A DNA stretch of 64,000 nucleotides from JAVBMJ01 sp031551275 (GCA_031551275.1 JAVBNX010000007.1:310001-374000), one strand, 5' to 3'; shown: positions 1-8,690, numbered from the stretch's first letter. Made by a program: numbers and translations. The notes: generated by a model from the sequence alone, not told the origin.

Positions 1-1
1 G

Positions 2-829
2 GGATTCCGGGGTTTGATGAAGGTGGCCCGCAAAGCCCGCACCTGCGGGGCGGACGCGGTGGCGGACCTGCACGATGTGCTGCGCTCCAAGTACATTGTT
101 TTTTACCTGCGGCTGTGGGGTCGTCGGGTCAGCGTGATCGACAAGGGCCGCAGTGAGAAGCGGGCGTTGACGCGTAAATTCCGCAAGTTCTTCGTCCAGC
201 TCAAGCCCACCGTCAGGCGCTATTACGAAACGATCCGCAAGCTGGGGTTCAATTTTCCCTATCCGGAGCCCGAGCCCAGGGTCGTGCGGCCCATCCCCGA
301 GGTGATGATCCGGCTGGCGGGCGAAAAGACCGGCACGTGGGTCGGGGTGGCCCCCTTTGCGCGGCATCAGGGGAAGATCTATCCTATTGCGTTGATGGAC
401 CGGGTAATCCAGTTGCTCAGTGAGCGCCACCAGAAGGTGTTTATCTTCGGCGGGGGGGTGCATGAGCGCGACTTCGCCAAGTGCATGGAGGAGCGCTACC
501 AGAATGTGGTCTCGGTAATCGGCAGGCTGGCGCTGGGCGAGGAGATGGATTTGATGTCCAACCTCGACGTGGTGCTGACCATGGATTCGGCCACGTTGCA
601 CATCGCCTCGATCGTGGGCGCGAAGGTGGTCTCGATATGGGGCGCGACCCACCCCTACGCCGGGTTTATGGGCTTCGGGCAGGACCCGGAGTCGGCCATC
701 GGGGCGGATCTGCCGTGCAGACCGTGCTCGGTGTACGGGAATAAACCGTGTTTTATGGGGGATCACCCTTGCATGTCGTCTATCGGCCCGGAGCGGGTTG
801 TGGCGGCGGTGGAAGCGGCGTTGAAATAA
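2..829 (+). CDS. Glycosyltransferase family 9 (heptosyltransferase-like), 5' partial
   Basis: C-terminal part of a GT9/heptosyltransferase-type enzyme, a family that adds sugars to lipopolysaccharide core on the cytoplasmic face of the inner membrane. The frame is open to the left edge of the window with no convincing start, and about 275 residues remain of a usual 330-350, so the start lies upstream. Visible family features are GVAPFARHQGK, a nucleotide-sugar-site segment FIFGGG, and the acceptor/donor-site block TMDSATLHIASIVGAKVV followed by WGATHP. A Cys-rich tail (CRPCSVYGNKPCF) is common in Bacteroidota members. The sugar and acceptor cannot be told from this fragment. The next gene starts 11 nt downstream, so the two may be cotranscribed. 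Confidence 0.85.
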   Translation, partial: GFRGLMKVARKARTCGADAVADLHDVLRSKYIVFYLRLWGRRVSVIDKGRSEKRALTRKFRKFFVQLKPTVRRYYETIRKLGFNFPYPEPEPRVVRPIPEVMIRLAGEKTGTWVGVAPFARHQGKIYPIALMDRVIQLLSERHQKVFIFGGGVHERDFAKCMEERYQNVVSVIGRLALGEEMDLMSNLDVVLTMDSATLHIASIVGAKVVSIWGATHPYAGFMGFGQDPESAIGADLPCRPCSVYGNKPCFMGDHPCMSSIGPERVVAAVEAALK

Positions 830-840
830 TTCCTGGGATA

Positions 841-1284
841 ATGGACAACGTGATTGTCAAGGATATTCTCATTAGAACACCTTATAAATTTATACGGTTT
901 TATGTGGCCTTTGTCCTGTTGGTCGGTCTCTGTCGGCGATGGGTGTTGGATTGGTCCTCTGGGGTAGTGTCTGCGCTTATCCTTTTTGCTTATTTAGGCA
1001 TGGTTGCGTATGTGTTGTATTTGTTCGGTAGGTTCTGCACCAGAAAATCCCTCAAACAGATCGTAGTCCATGCCGACGGCGACATTACGATGGTTCATTT
1101 TGCGGTTCAAGATCGAAGCACAGGCTCCCACGATAGCAGAACGCAGAAGCAGGCCATTTCGATCTCCATCAAAAGCAATAAGATGAATTTGTTGGAACGA
1201 GGCAAACCCGTCGCCAGGATATACCGGAGTACCCTGAAAGATGACAATGATTGGGGATGGCTGGCCGGTTATTTCGGCAGTTGA
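841..1284 (+). CDS. Hypothetical membrane protein
   Basis: A 147-residue protein of unrecognised family. The ATG at 841 is chosen over an earlier in-frame start inside the upstream glycosyltransferase. Residues about 15-33 and 38-62 form two hydrophobic segments separated by a short RR-containing turn, so the N-terminus is probably a two-helix membrane hairpin. The C-terminal half is soluble and basic/polar, with a beta-rich look (IVVHADGDITMVHFAV). It lies 11 nt after the glycosyltransferase and converges on argB. No catalytic motif is visible. The function is unknown; a small envelope protein linked to LPS or surface-glycan work is only a guess from position. Confidence 0.6.
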   Translation: MDNVIVKDILIRTPYKFIRFYVAFVLLVGLCRRWVLDWSSGVVSALILFAYLGMVAYVLYLFGRFCTRKSLKQIVVHADGDITMVHFAVQDRSTGSHDSRTQKQAISISIKSNKMNLLERGKPVARIYRSTLKDDNDWGWLAGYFGS

Positions 1285-1329
1285 ACTAGCAGTGCGCCTT
1301 CCCGAAATCCGAGGGCCTACGCTGTTGTC

Positions 1330-2118
1330 TTACCCGATCAACTTCGTCCCGCAGCCGGGTTGGCTGATCGACTCCGCATTACAAATCGAAACGCTCGCCA
1401 CCCCTTTCTCAATCGCCTTGAAAGCATTGTCCAACTTGGGCAGCATCCCCGTATGGACCACCCCCTGCGCCTTGAGCTCGGCATGCTCCCCCGGCGTGAT
1501 TACCGGAATAAGCGACGCCGGGTCATCCACATCGCGCAAAACCCCCTCTTTCTCAAAGCAGAACACCAGGTGCGTCTCCGTTACCCGCGCCATGGCGATC
1601 GCCAGGGTCGAGGCCACCGTGTCGGCGTTGGTGTTGAGCAGTTGCCCGGTATGGTCGGCCGTGATCGGGGCGATGGCGACCGTGTAGCCCTCCGAGGTCA
1701 GGCGGGAGAGCAGGTCGGTGTTGACGCTCATCGGATCGCCGACCAGGCCGAAGTCGGTCATGGCGGGGGGCTCGCCGGCCATCACGGGCGGGCGTTTCTT
1801 GGAGAGGATCAGCCGGCCGTCGGCGCCGCTCAGGCCTATCGTGCCGCAGCCCAAGGCGTTGAGGCGGGCGGTAATCGTTTTGTTGACCAGCCCGGCGTAG
1901 ACCATCGTGACGACCTGGATCGTCTCGGCGTCGGTTACCCGGCGGCCGTCGATCATCCGGGTCTCGATGCCCAGCGCGGCGGAGATCTTGGTGGCTACCT
2001 TGCCGCCGCCGTGCACCAGGACTTTGTCGCCCTCCAGGTTGACGAAGTCGGAGAGGAAGCGGTCAAGTTTTTCGGGGTTGTCGACGATGTTGCCGCCGAT
2101 CTTGATAACTTTCAACAT
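1330..2118 (-). CDS. argB: Acetylglutamate kinase family (ArgB)
   Basis: Phosphorylates the gamma-carboxyl of N-acyl-glutamate with ATP in the second step of arginine synthesis, in the cytoplasm. At 262 residues it has normal family length. The amino-acid-kinase fold is shown by KIGGNIVDNP near the N-terminus, the VHGGGK loop (about residues 36-41), the RVTDAET acyl-amino-acid-binding segment, LLNTNAD and GMLPKLDNA, and it ends in the usual GTKL.. tail. It is the last gene of the arginine cluster, 263 bp beyond argD. In Bacteroides this pathway is known to run on N-succinyl rather than N-acetyl intermediates; which acyl group is used here cannot be read from the sequence. Confidence 0.93.
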   Translation of the reverse strand: MLKVIKIGGNIVDNPEKLDRFLSDFVNLEGDKVLVHGGGKVATKISAALGIETRMIDGRRVTDAETIQVVTMVYAGLVNKTITARLNALGCGTIGLSGADGRLILSKKRPPVMAGEPPAMTDFGLVGDPMSVNTDLLSRLTSEGYTVAIAPITADHTGQLLNTNADTVASTLAIAMARVTETHLVFCFEKEGVLRDVDDPASLIPVITPGEHAELKAQGVVHTGMLPKLDNAFKAIEKGVASVSICNAESISQPGCGTKLIG

Positions 2119-2381
2119 AGTTTTGATAACTTTATCGACAGGGTGTCGGTAACTTTAGGCGCGGTTGGGGCGGCGGGTGTTTAGTGTGCGGGCGATCAAC
2201 AGGCAGTTGACAGGTTTTCGATGGGTTGCTGACCGCTTTTCAGGGGGGTATTCCGCAGGTCGATGTTGATAATTTTTTTGGACAGAGGGTTGTGAACGGG
2301 TTTTGACAGCGGATTGACGGGTTATGAACAGACGGGTGTTGAGAACCGGGGCGGCGAGAGGTGGGGGGAAGTCCGACCCTG

Positions 2382-3521
2382 TCAGAACATCTCCTCGACC
2401 AATGCCGAAAACTCCTTCAGGAAGCGGTCGGCTTCGGGTCGGCCCAGGTTCAAAGCCGGGAGCAGGCGCACGACGTTTTTGCCGCTCGCGCCTACGAAGA
2501 TGTGCTTTTCGTGGAGCAGTTTTTGGCGCAAAGGGGCGCTGTCGCCGTTGAGCTCGATGCCGATCATCAGGCCCCTGCCCCGGACCTCCTTGATCTTGGG
2601 GAGTTTGCGCAGTTCGGCGATCAAATAGTCGCCGAGGCGGGCGGTGTGCTCCATCAAATTGTCGCGCTCGATGACCCGGGCGACGGACAAAGCGGCCGCG
2701 CAGGCCAGTTGGTTGCCGCCGAAGGTGGTGCCCAGCATACCGTACCTGGCGGCGATGTGGGGGGTAATGGAGATCGCGCCCACGGGGAAGCCGTTGCCGA
2801 TGCCTTTGGCCATGGTGTAGATGTCGGCGTCGACCCCGGCCCAGTCGTGGGAGTAGTATTTGCCCGTCCGCCCGCAGCCGCATTGCACGGCGTCGGCGAT
2901 GTAGACCGCGCCGTATTGGTCGCACAAACGGCGGATCGCTTGCAGGAACCCGGGGGTGGCGACGCGGATGCCGCCCACGCCCTGGATGCCCTCGATGATG
3001 ACCGAGGAAATTTCGTTGCCGTGGGCCCGGAAGTGGGCCTCCAGGGCCGCTATGTCGTTGTGGGGCAGGAAGTCGACGTTGGGGGTTTCGTTGACCGGGG
3101 CGACGATCGAGGGGTTGTCGGTCGCGGCGACGGCCAGCGAGGTCCGGCCGTGGAACGAGCCTTTGAAGGCGACGATCTTGCGGCGGTTGTTGTGGAAAGA
3201 GGCCAGCTTGAGGGCGTTCTCGTTTGCTTCGGCGCCCGAGTTGCACAAAAAGAGCTGGTAATCCTGCTTGCCGGAGAGGCGGCCCAGCGTGTCGGCCAGT
3301 TGCTGCTGGATGGGGATGACGACCGAGTTGGAGTAGAAGCCGATCCGGTGGAGCTGGCCGGTAACCGCCTCGACGTACTCGGGGGCGGTGTGGCCGATGG
3401 AGATCACGGCGTGGCCGCCGTACATATCCAGGTATTCCTGTCCTTTGTCGTCCCAGACGTAGGAGCCTTTGGCCTTAACGATGGCGACATTATTTAAGGG
3501 ATAAACATCGAATAGTTTCAT
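2382..3521 (-). CDS. argD: Acetylornithine/succinylornithine aminotransferase
   Basis: PLP-dependent class III aminotransferase converting N-acyl-glutamate semialdehyde to N-acyl-ornithine. Its 379 residues are typical. Recognisable parts are the N-terminal GSYVWDDKGQEYLDMYGG, the CNSGAEANE phosphate-binding loop, SFHGRT, the IIEGIQGVGG cofactor block with the pyridine-contacting Asp in YIADAVQCGCGRTG, and the Schiff-base lysine in TMAKGIGNGFPVGA. The pathway order in the neighbourhood (GNAT, argG, argC, argD, argB on one strand) fixes the role as ArgD rather than a general omega-aminotransferase. A 100-bp gap with an inverted repeat separates it from argC. Confidence 0.93.
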   Translation of the reverse strand: MKLFDVYPLNNVAIVKAKGSYVWDDKGQEYLDMYGGHAVISIGHTAPEYVEAVTGQLHRIGFYSNSVVIPIQQQLADTLGRLSGKQDYQLFLCNSGAEANENALKLASFHNNRRKIVAFKGSFHGRTSLAVAATDNPSIVAPVNETPNVDFLPHNDIAALEAHFRAHGNEISSVIIEGIQGVGGIRVATPGFLQAIRRLCDQYGAVYIADAVQCGCGRTGKYYSHDWAGVDADIYTMAKGIGNGFPVGAISITPHIAARYGMLGTTFGGNQLACAAALSVARVIERDNLMEHTARLGDYLIAELRKLPKIKEVRGRGLMIGIELNGDSAPLRQKLLHEKHIFVGASGKNVVRLLPALNLGRPEADRFLKEFSALVEEMF

Positions 3522-3621
3522 GGTATCTTGTTTTTATTTTTGACAATGGGAAAGGGCCGTTGCGCCCGATTTTGATCTCCGGCCCCGGCCCTTTCGGTAA
3601 TTCGGAAAAAATCCTTTCGCC

Positions 3622-4599
3622 TTAGAACGCCGGAGCCTTGATTCGCAAGCCTGCTCGCTCGTCCAGGCCGAACATCAGGTTGAGGTTCTGGACGGCCTGG
3701 CCGCTCGCGCCTTTGCATAGGTTGTCGATGATGCTGGTAATGAGAAGTTTATCGCCGTGCTTTTCGACGTGGACCAGGCATTTGTTGGTGTTGACGACCT
3801 GTTTCAACGACAGGCCTTTGGGGCTGACGTGGGTAAAGGCGGCGCCGCGGTAGAAATCCTCGTAGAGTTTGACCGCTTGCTCTTGCGAGAGGTCGCAATC
3901 GGTGTAGACTGAGGCGAAGATGCCCCTTGTGAAGTCGCCGCGGCAGGGGATGAAGTTGATGGCGGCGCTAAAATCCGGCATGGCCTGGGACAGGCTCTCG
4001 CCAATCTCGTTCAGGTGCTGGTGGTCGAACTCCTTGTAGGTCGAAAAATTGTTGGCGCGGTAGCTGAAATGCGAGGTCGGGGCCAGTTTCTGCCCGGCTC
4101 CGGTCGATCCGGTCGCGGCGTTGATGTGGATCTCGTTTTTGAGCAGGCCCGCGGAGGCCAGCGGCAGCAGGGCCAGTTGCAGGCAGGTGGCGAAGCAGCC
4201 CGGGTTGGCGATGTTGCCAGCCGTTTTGATCTTGTCGCGGTTGAGCTCGGGCAGGCCGTAGGTAAATTGCCGTTGGCCGATGGACGAGGTGGCGGCCAGG
4301 CGGAAATCCTGGCTCAGGTCGATCACTTTGACCGTTCCGGGCAGGGGGTTGGCCTCCAGGAACTTGCGGGCGTCTCCGTGGCCCACGCAGAGCATCACGG
4401 CATCCACGGCGGGGTCGATCTTTTCAGAGAAACGCATAGCGGTATCCCCGAAAAGGTCGGTGTGGACCTCGCTCAGCAGGTTGCCCGCGTTGCTGCCGCT
4501 CTGCACCCAGCTTAACTCCACGCCGGGGTGGTTCAAGAGGATGCGGATCATCTCGCCGCCCGTGTACCCCGCGCCTCCGACGATGCCTACTTTAATCAT
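3622..4599 (-). CDS. argC: N-acetyl-gamma-glutamyl-phosphate reductase (ArgC)
   Basis: NADPH-dependent reductase that turns N-acyl-glutamyl phosphate into the semialdehyde, the third step of arginine synthesis. The N-terminus shows the Rossmann motif GIVGGAGYTGGEMIRIL; the catalytic cysteine lies in GNIANPGCFATCLQLALLPL, followed by GSTGAGQK and the dimerisation/substrate region. Length 325 is normal. Its ATG overlaps the argG stop by four bases (ATGA), indicating translational coupling. It belongs to the arginine operon on the minus strand. Confidence 0.94.
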   Translation of the reverse strand: MIKVGIVGGAGYTGGEMIRILLNHPGVELSWVQSGSNAGNLLSEVHTDLFGDTAMRFSEKIDPAVDAVMLCVGHGDARKFLEANPLPGTVKVIDLSQDFRLAATSSIGQRQFTYGLPELNRDKIKTAGNIANPGCFATCLQLALLPLASAGLLKNEIHINAATGSTGAGQKLAPTSHFSYRANNFSTYKEFDHQHLNEIGESLSQAMPDFSAAINFIPCRGDFTRGIFASVYTDCDLSQEQAVKLYEDFYRGAAFTHVSPKGLSLKQVVNTNKCLVHVEKHGDKLLITSIIDNLCKGASGQAVQNLNLMFGLDERAGLRIKAPAF

Positions 4600-5783
4600 T
4601 TCTTATTGACTTTGTGGTAGATCATGGTTTGCAGGCCGAAGATCTTCGCGAAGCCCTCCACGTCCTTGCCGGACCAGGCGTTGTTCATCTCGCCGTAGGC
4701 CCCGAAGGCGTTGGACATCAGATCGTGTTGGCTCTCGATGCCGACCACTACGAAGCGGTAGGGGTGGAGTTCGACGGTCACGTCGCCCGAGACCGTCGCC
4801 TGGGTGCTCGACAAAAAGGCCTCGATGTCGCGCATGGTCGGGTCGAAGTACTGGCCTTCATGCAAATAGTTGCCGTAGAAGGCGGAGAGTTGGTCCTTCC
4901 AGAAGAGCTGCCACTTGGTCAGCGTGTGTTTTTCCAGCGTGTGGTGGGCCTTGATGATGATCAGCGGGGCGGCGGCCTCGAAGCCTACGCGGCCCTTGAT
5001 GCCGATGATCGTGTCGCCCACGTGCATATCCCTTCCGATGGCGAAATCCTTGGCGATCGCCTGCAAAGCCTGGATGGCCTGGACAGGGGATTTGAACTTA
5101 CGGCCGTCCAAAGCGACGAACTCGCCCTTTTCGAAGGTCAGTTTGACCGTCTGGCTGTCCTGGCGTTTGAGCTGCGAGGGGTAGGCGCTCTCGGGCAGGG
5201 TCGTGGAGGAGGTCAAAGTCTCCTTGCCGCCCACCGAGGTGCCCCAGATGCCCTGGTTGATCGAGTATTCGGCCTTCTTGAAGTCGAAATCGACGCCGTG
5301 CTTGCGCAGGTACTCGATCTCCTCCTCGCGGCTGAGGCGTTTCTCGCGGATCAGGGCGATGATCCCGATCTCGGGGATCAGGGTGTTGAAGATCATGTCG
5401 AACCGGACCTGGTCGTTGCCCGCGCCGGTGCTGCCGTGGCAGACGTAGTCGGCCTTGATCTTTTGGGCGAACCCGGCCACGGCCGTGGCCTGGCAGACCC
5501 GCTCGGCGCTCACGCTCAGGGGGTAGGTCGCGTTTTTGAGCACGTTGCCGAAGACCATGTATTTGATGCAGGTGTCGTAATATTCCTGGCTTACATCCAC
5601 CGTGACGTGACTCTTGACGCCCAACGCGTAGGCGCGTTTCTCGGTGGCGGCGCACTCCTCGGGGCTGAAACCGCCCGTGTTGACCAATACCGAGTGGACC
5701 TCCAGGCCCATCTCTTCCCTCAGATAGATCGCACAGTACGACGTATCGAGGCCTCCGCTAAACGCTAATGCTACTTTTTTCAT
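4596..5783 (-). CDS. argG: Argininosuccinate synthase
   Basis: ATP-dependent ligation of citrulline and aspartate to argininosuccinate. The PP-loop AFSGGLDTSYC is at residues about 7-17, and the core blocks ADYVCHGSTGAGNDQVRF and GKETLTSSTTLP follow. At 395 residues it matches the family. The gene lies 9 nt after the GNAT gene and overlaps argC by 4 bp. In this cluster it precedes argC and argD, an order seen in other Bacteroidota. argH and argF are not in the window. Confidence 0.95.
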   Translation of the reverse strand: MKKVALAFSGGLDTSYCAIYLREEMGLEVHSVLVNTGGFSPEECAATEKRAYALGVKSHVTVDVSQEYYDTCIKYMVFGNVLKNATYPLSVSAERVCQATAVAGFAQKIKADYVCHGSTGAGNDQVRFDMIFNTLIPEIGIIALIREKRLSREEEIEYLRKHGVDFDFKKAEYSINQGIWGTSVGGKETLTSSTTLPESAYPSQLKRQDSQTVKLTFEKGEFVALDGRKFKSPVQAIQALQAIAKDFAIGRDMHVGDTIIGIKGRVGFEAAAPLIIIKAHHTLEKHTLTKWQLFWKDQLSAFYGNYLHEGQYFDPTMRDIEAFLSSTQATVSGDVTVELHPYRFVVVGIESQHDLMSNAFGAYGEMNNAWSGKDVEGFAKIFGLQTMIYHKVNKK

Positions 5784-5792
5784 CTTCGTAAA

Positions 5793-6362
5793 TTATTTCG
5801 GTTCTTCGACTTTCACTTTGTCCACCGCCGGGTCGAACAGCATGGCTGTGCAGAGGCAGTTGGTGCGTTGCTTGGAGCTGAGGATCATGTAGTTGACGCA
5901 GCTCTCGCACCCGCGCCAGAACTGCTCGTCGTCGGTCAGCTCAGAGTAGGTAACCGGACGGTAGCCCAGTTCGGAGTTGATCTTCATTACCGCCAGGCCC
6001 GTGGTCAGGCCGAACAGCTTGGCGCCCTTGAATTTTTCCAGGGAGAGGAAGAAGGTCTTGGTCTTGATCGCCTTGGCGAGGCCCAGCTTGCGGAATTCGG
6101 GGCTGATGATCAGGCCCGAGTTGGCCACGTAGTTGCCGTGGCCCCAGGTCTCAATGTAGCTGAAACCCGCCCAGCGGCCGTCCTTGTGGAAGGCGATCAC
6201 CGCCTTGCCCTCGCGCATTTTGCCGGCCACGTAGTCGGCGGTGCGTTTTGCGATGCCCGTTCCGCGCGCTTTGGCAGACGAGGCCATCTCGTCGCAAATC
6301 TCCTGCGCAAAGGGGGTGTCCTGCTCCGAGGCCACCTTGATCACAAAATCCTCGATCGTCAT
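5793..6362 (-). CDS. GNAT acyltransferase of the arginine cluster (candidate N-acylglutamate synthase)
   Basis: A 189-residue GNAT-fold acyltransferase. The start is placed at MTIEDFVIK (ATG at 6362) because a longer in-frame extension would run through the divergent promoter region. Family signs are the strand GRWAGFSYIETWGHG, the acyl-CoA-binding region SPEFRKLGLAKAIKT, and LGYRPV near the C-terminus, with a Cys-rich tail (CESCVNY, TNCLC). As first gene of the operon ahead of argG it is the best local candidate for acylation of glutamate that starts arginine synthesis (acetyl or succinyl donor). I recall a homologous Bacteroides gene being implicated in N-succinylglutamate formation, but this is not proven here. 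Confidence 0.75.
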   Translation of the reverse strand: MTIEDFVIKVASEQDTPFAQEICDEMASSAKARGTGIAKRTADYVAGKMREGKAVIAFHKDGRWAGFSYIETWGHGNYVANSGLIISPEFRKLGLAKAIKTKTFFLSLEKFKGAKLFGLTTGLAVMKINSELGYRPVTYSELTDDEQFWRGCESCVNYMILSSKQRTNCLCTAMLFDPAVDKVKVEEPK

Positions 6363-6385
6363 CTCTATAAGGTCAAAATAGACCG

Positions 6386-6393
6386 CAAAATTA
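6386..6393 (-). promoter_or_regulatory. Promoter -7 element of the arginine operon
   Basis: On the minus strand the octamer TAATTTTG matches the Bacteroidota -7 consensus TAnnTTTG and lies 23 nt before the GNAT start. A TTTG at 6419-6416 is a possible -33 element, but the 22-nt spacing is slightly long. Confidence 0.5.
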
Positions 6394-6431
6394 GCGATTT
6401 TTCCCCGATATGTCCCAAAGTAAGGCGAATT

Positions 6432-6461
6432 TTTGCATCCCGCGGGGTTTTTATACATTTG
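6432..6461 (+). promoter_or_regulatory. Bacteroidota promoter of the glutaminyl cyclase gene
   Basis: TTTG at 6432-6435, an 18-nt spacer, and TACATTTG at 6454-6461 fit the primary sigma consensus of Bacteroidota. The ATG begins at 6466, only four bases after the -7 box, so the transcript is expected to be leaderless or nearly so. Confidence 0.65.
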
Positions 6462-6465
6462 TATC

Positions 6466-7278
6466 ATGAAATGTACATTTTTGATCCCGGCTTGTGCGCT
6501 TTGTTGCTGTGTCGGCGGAGGCGGGGCTTCCAAGCCGGCGACCGTGCAGGTTGCGCAGAGCGATAACACGGGGTTTGCCGCCCCCGTGCGCTACGGTTAC
6601 CGGGTGGTGAAGGCCTATCCCCATTCGATGTCGGCCTATACGCAGGGGCTTTTGTGGCACGACGGCTTCCTTTACGAGGGGACGGGGGTGCAGGGGCTTT
6701 CGGCTTTGCGCAAGGTGGATCTCGAGACCGGAAAGGCCGTGGAGGAGAGGAAGTTGGATCCGGAGTATTTCGGCGAGGGGATCGCGCTGCTCGGCAACAA
6801 GATCTACCAGTTGACCTGGCAGAGCGGGGTGTGCCTGGTATATGACGCGGCGACGTTGAAACAGGTTTCGCAATTCAAATACCCGGGCGAGGGGTGGGGG
6901 CTGACCACCGACGGGAAGATGCTTTACATGAGCGACGGGAGCAATATCATCTACATCGTCGACCCGGCGGATTTCAGCCGCAAGGGCGAGATACGGGTTC
7001 GTTCGGACAAGCAGATCATGCGTTACATCAATGAGTTGGAGTGGGTCGAAGGGGAGATATGGGCCAATGTGTACACCACCGACGCGGTCATCAGGATCGA
7101 TCCGGCGACCGGGCAGGTGGTGGGGCTGATCGACCTGGGCGGGTTGTTGCCCGCCGGGGACAGGACGCCCGATACGGATGTGTTGAACGGGATTGCCTAC
7201 GATCCGGCCACCAAGCGGGTTTGGGTAACGGGAAAGAATTGGAGTAAATTGTTTGAAATAGAGATTGTTGAGAAATGA
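6466..7278 (+). CDS. Glutaminyl-peptide cyclotransferase, lipoprotein
   Basis: Plant/bacterial-type glutamine cyclotransferase, a five-bladed beta-propeller that cyclises N-terminal Gln to pyroglutamate. Clear family segments are YPHSMSAYTQGLLWHDGFLYEGTG at the start of the propeller, AYTQGL, EGWGLTTDG, NELEWVEGEIWANVYTTD and LNGIAYDP near the end. The N-terminus (MKCTFLIPAC...LCCCVGGGG) is a short lipoprotein-type signal with several Cys and a Gly-rich stretch after them, suggesting export and lipidation, though the exact lipidated Cys is unclear. It overlaps the next gene by 4 bp. In Bacteroidota secreted and lipoproteins often begin with Gln after signal cleavage, which gives such an enzyme periplasmic substrates. 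Confidence 0.88.
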   Translation: MKCTFLIPACALCCCVGGGGASKPATVQVAQSDNTGFAAPVRYGYRVVKAYPHSMSAYTQGLLWHDGFLYEGTGVQGLSALRKVDLETGKAVEERKLDPEYFGEGIALLGNKIYQLTWQSGVCLVYDAATLKQVSQFKYPGEGWGLTTDGKMLYMSDGSNIIYIVDPADFSRKGEIRVRSDKQIMRYINELEWVEGEIWANVYTTDAVIRIDPATGQVVGLIDLGGLLPAGDRTPDTDVLNGIAYDPATKRVWVTGKNWSKLFEIEIVEK

Positions 7279-8690
7279 GTGATTTAAGGCGGATAATCGA
7301 AGAGCGCATCCTGGTCCTCGACGGGGGGCTGGGCACGATGATACAACGGTTCAAGCCCGATGAGGCGGTCTTCCGGGGCGAAGAGTTCAAGGACCACCGG
7401 AAAGCGCTGATGGGTTGCAACGATCTTTTGGCGTTGACCGCGCCGGAAATTCCCGGCCAGGTGCACAGGAGCTATCTGCAGGCCGGGGCGGATATCGTCT
7501 CGACGGACAGTTTCAACTCCAACACGATCTCGCTGGGCGATTTCGGGCTGGAAAAGTACGCTTACCGGATCAGCCGGGCGGCGGCGGAAGTGGCGCGCGC
7601 GGCGGCGGATGAGTTTACGGCTGCCGATCCGGGAAAACCGCGGTTTGTGGCGGGGTCGATCGGGCCGGGCACCAAGTGTGCTTCGCTGCCCTTGGATTAT
7701 ATGGATATGTCGCTGCGCAGCGTGACTTTCGACGAGCTGGTAGCCGCTTATGCGGAGCAGGTCAAGGGGTTGAGGGAGGGCGGGGTCGACCTTTTTATCG
7801 TGGAGACCTTTGTCGATACGCTCAATGCCAAGGCGGCGTTGTTTGCCATCGAACAGCTCGGGGGTGGACTGCCGGTCATCGTGTCGGCGACGTTGACCGA
7901 TTTGAGCGGGCGGACCCTCTCGGCGCAGACCATCGACGCGTTCTGCCTCTCGGTGGCGCACGCAAAGCCGTTGGCCGTGGGGATCAACTGCGGGCTCGGG
8001 GCGGAGCAGATGAGGCCCCACCTCGAATTGCTGGCCAGGGTGGCGCGTTGCGGGGTTAGTTTGCATCCCAACGCGGGGTTGCCCAACGCCGAGGGCGGGT
8101 ATGACGAGGCCCCCGAGGCGATGGCGGCCGTGATGGAGGGGTATATGGCTGCGGGGTTGGTCAATATCGTAGGCGGGTGTTGCGGGACGGTGCCGGAGTA
8201 TGTTGCGGCGCTGGAGCAGGCATCCAAAAAATATGCGCCCAGGGCGATTCCGGAGCCTTGGCAGGTAATCCCGGTTTGCGGGCTGGAGGCGGAAGGGGTT
8301 GGACCGCAGGATGCGGCGGCGGCTTTGGCCCCGGCAGAGTGGAAGGAGAGGTTTGCGCAGGCCGTTCGCGCCGGGGAGTGGGACGCGGCGGTCGATGTGT
8401 TGTCGACTGAGGCGGACAACGGAGCGAAATTGCTTGAAATACGTGTGGACGGGGATATGACGGCTCCGGGCCACGACGATCCGGCGGAGGTCATGGTCCG
8501 CGTGGCCAACCTGGTCGGGGTTTGGCCCCAGGTGGCGCGTTTGCCGCTGATCCTGGTCTCCGACCGGTGGGAGATCCTCGAGGCGGGGATAAAATGCGTC
8601 CAGGGGCGCAGTTATGTGCGCCTGACGGGGGAAGCGGTAACGCCCAAAATGGCGCGGATCATCGAGGCGTGCGGGGCGGCGGTAATTTAG
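7275..8690 (+). CDS. Truncated MetH: homocysteine methyltransferase domain plus degenerate pterin-binding domain
   Basis: Residues 1 to about 325 form a complete cobalamin-type homocysteine S-methyltransferase domain: DGGLGTMIQ, GSIGPGTK, ETFVDTLNAKAA, and the three zinc cysteines C239 (GINCGLG), C302 and C303 (GGCCGT). Residues about 330-471 resemble the start of the MetH pterin-binding domain (AVRAGEWDAAVDVL, DNGAKLLEIRVDGDM, WEILEAGIKCVQG), but the usual NVGERTN motif is missing and the protein stops at CGAAVI. Full MetH is near 1200 residues, so the second half of the folate domain and the B12 and reactivation domains are absent. No remainder lies downstream. It may work with separate folate/B12 modules encoded elsewhere, or use another methyl donor. 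Confidence 0.85.
   Translation: MSDLRRIIEERILVLDGGLGTMIQRFKPDEAVFRGEEFKDHRKALMGCNDLLALTAPEIPGQVHRSYLQAGADIVSTDSFNSNTISLGDFGLEKYAYRISRAAAEVARAAADEFTAADPGKPRFVAGSIGPGTKCASLPLDYMDMSLRSVTFDELVAAYAEQVKGLREGGVDLFIVETFVDTLNAKAALFAIEQLGGGLPVIVSATLTDLSGRTLSAQTIDAFCLSVAHAKPLAVGINCGLGAEQMRPHLELLARVARCGVSLHPNAGLPNAEGGYDEAPEAMAAVMEGYMAAGLVNIVGGCCGTVPEYVAALEQASKKYAPRAIPEPWQVIPVCGLEAEGVGPQDAAAALAPAEWKERFAQAVRAGEWDAAVDVLSTEADNGAKLLEIRVDGDMTAPGHDDPAEVMVRVANLVGVWPQVARLPLILVSDRWEILEAGIKCVQGRSYVRLTGEAVTPKMARIIEACGAAVI

Noticed and set aside
2155..3246. 363-codon minus-strand frame overlapping argD in another frame
   Set aside because: Arg/Pro-rich low-complexity product, overlaps a well-supported argD.
3550..3595. 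10-bp inverted repeat GAAAGGGCCG/CGGCCCTTTC between argC and argD as a terminator or attenuator
   Set aside because: No T-run follows on the minus strand, the loop is 26 nt and no leader peptide is seen. It may stabilise mRNA, but that is not supported.
5793..6569. Longer 258-codon version of the GNAT gene
   Set aside because: The added N-terminal 69 codons lie opposite the divergent promoter and start of the glutaminyl cyclase gene and show no homology to the family; the ATG at 6362 is preferred.
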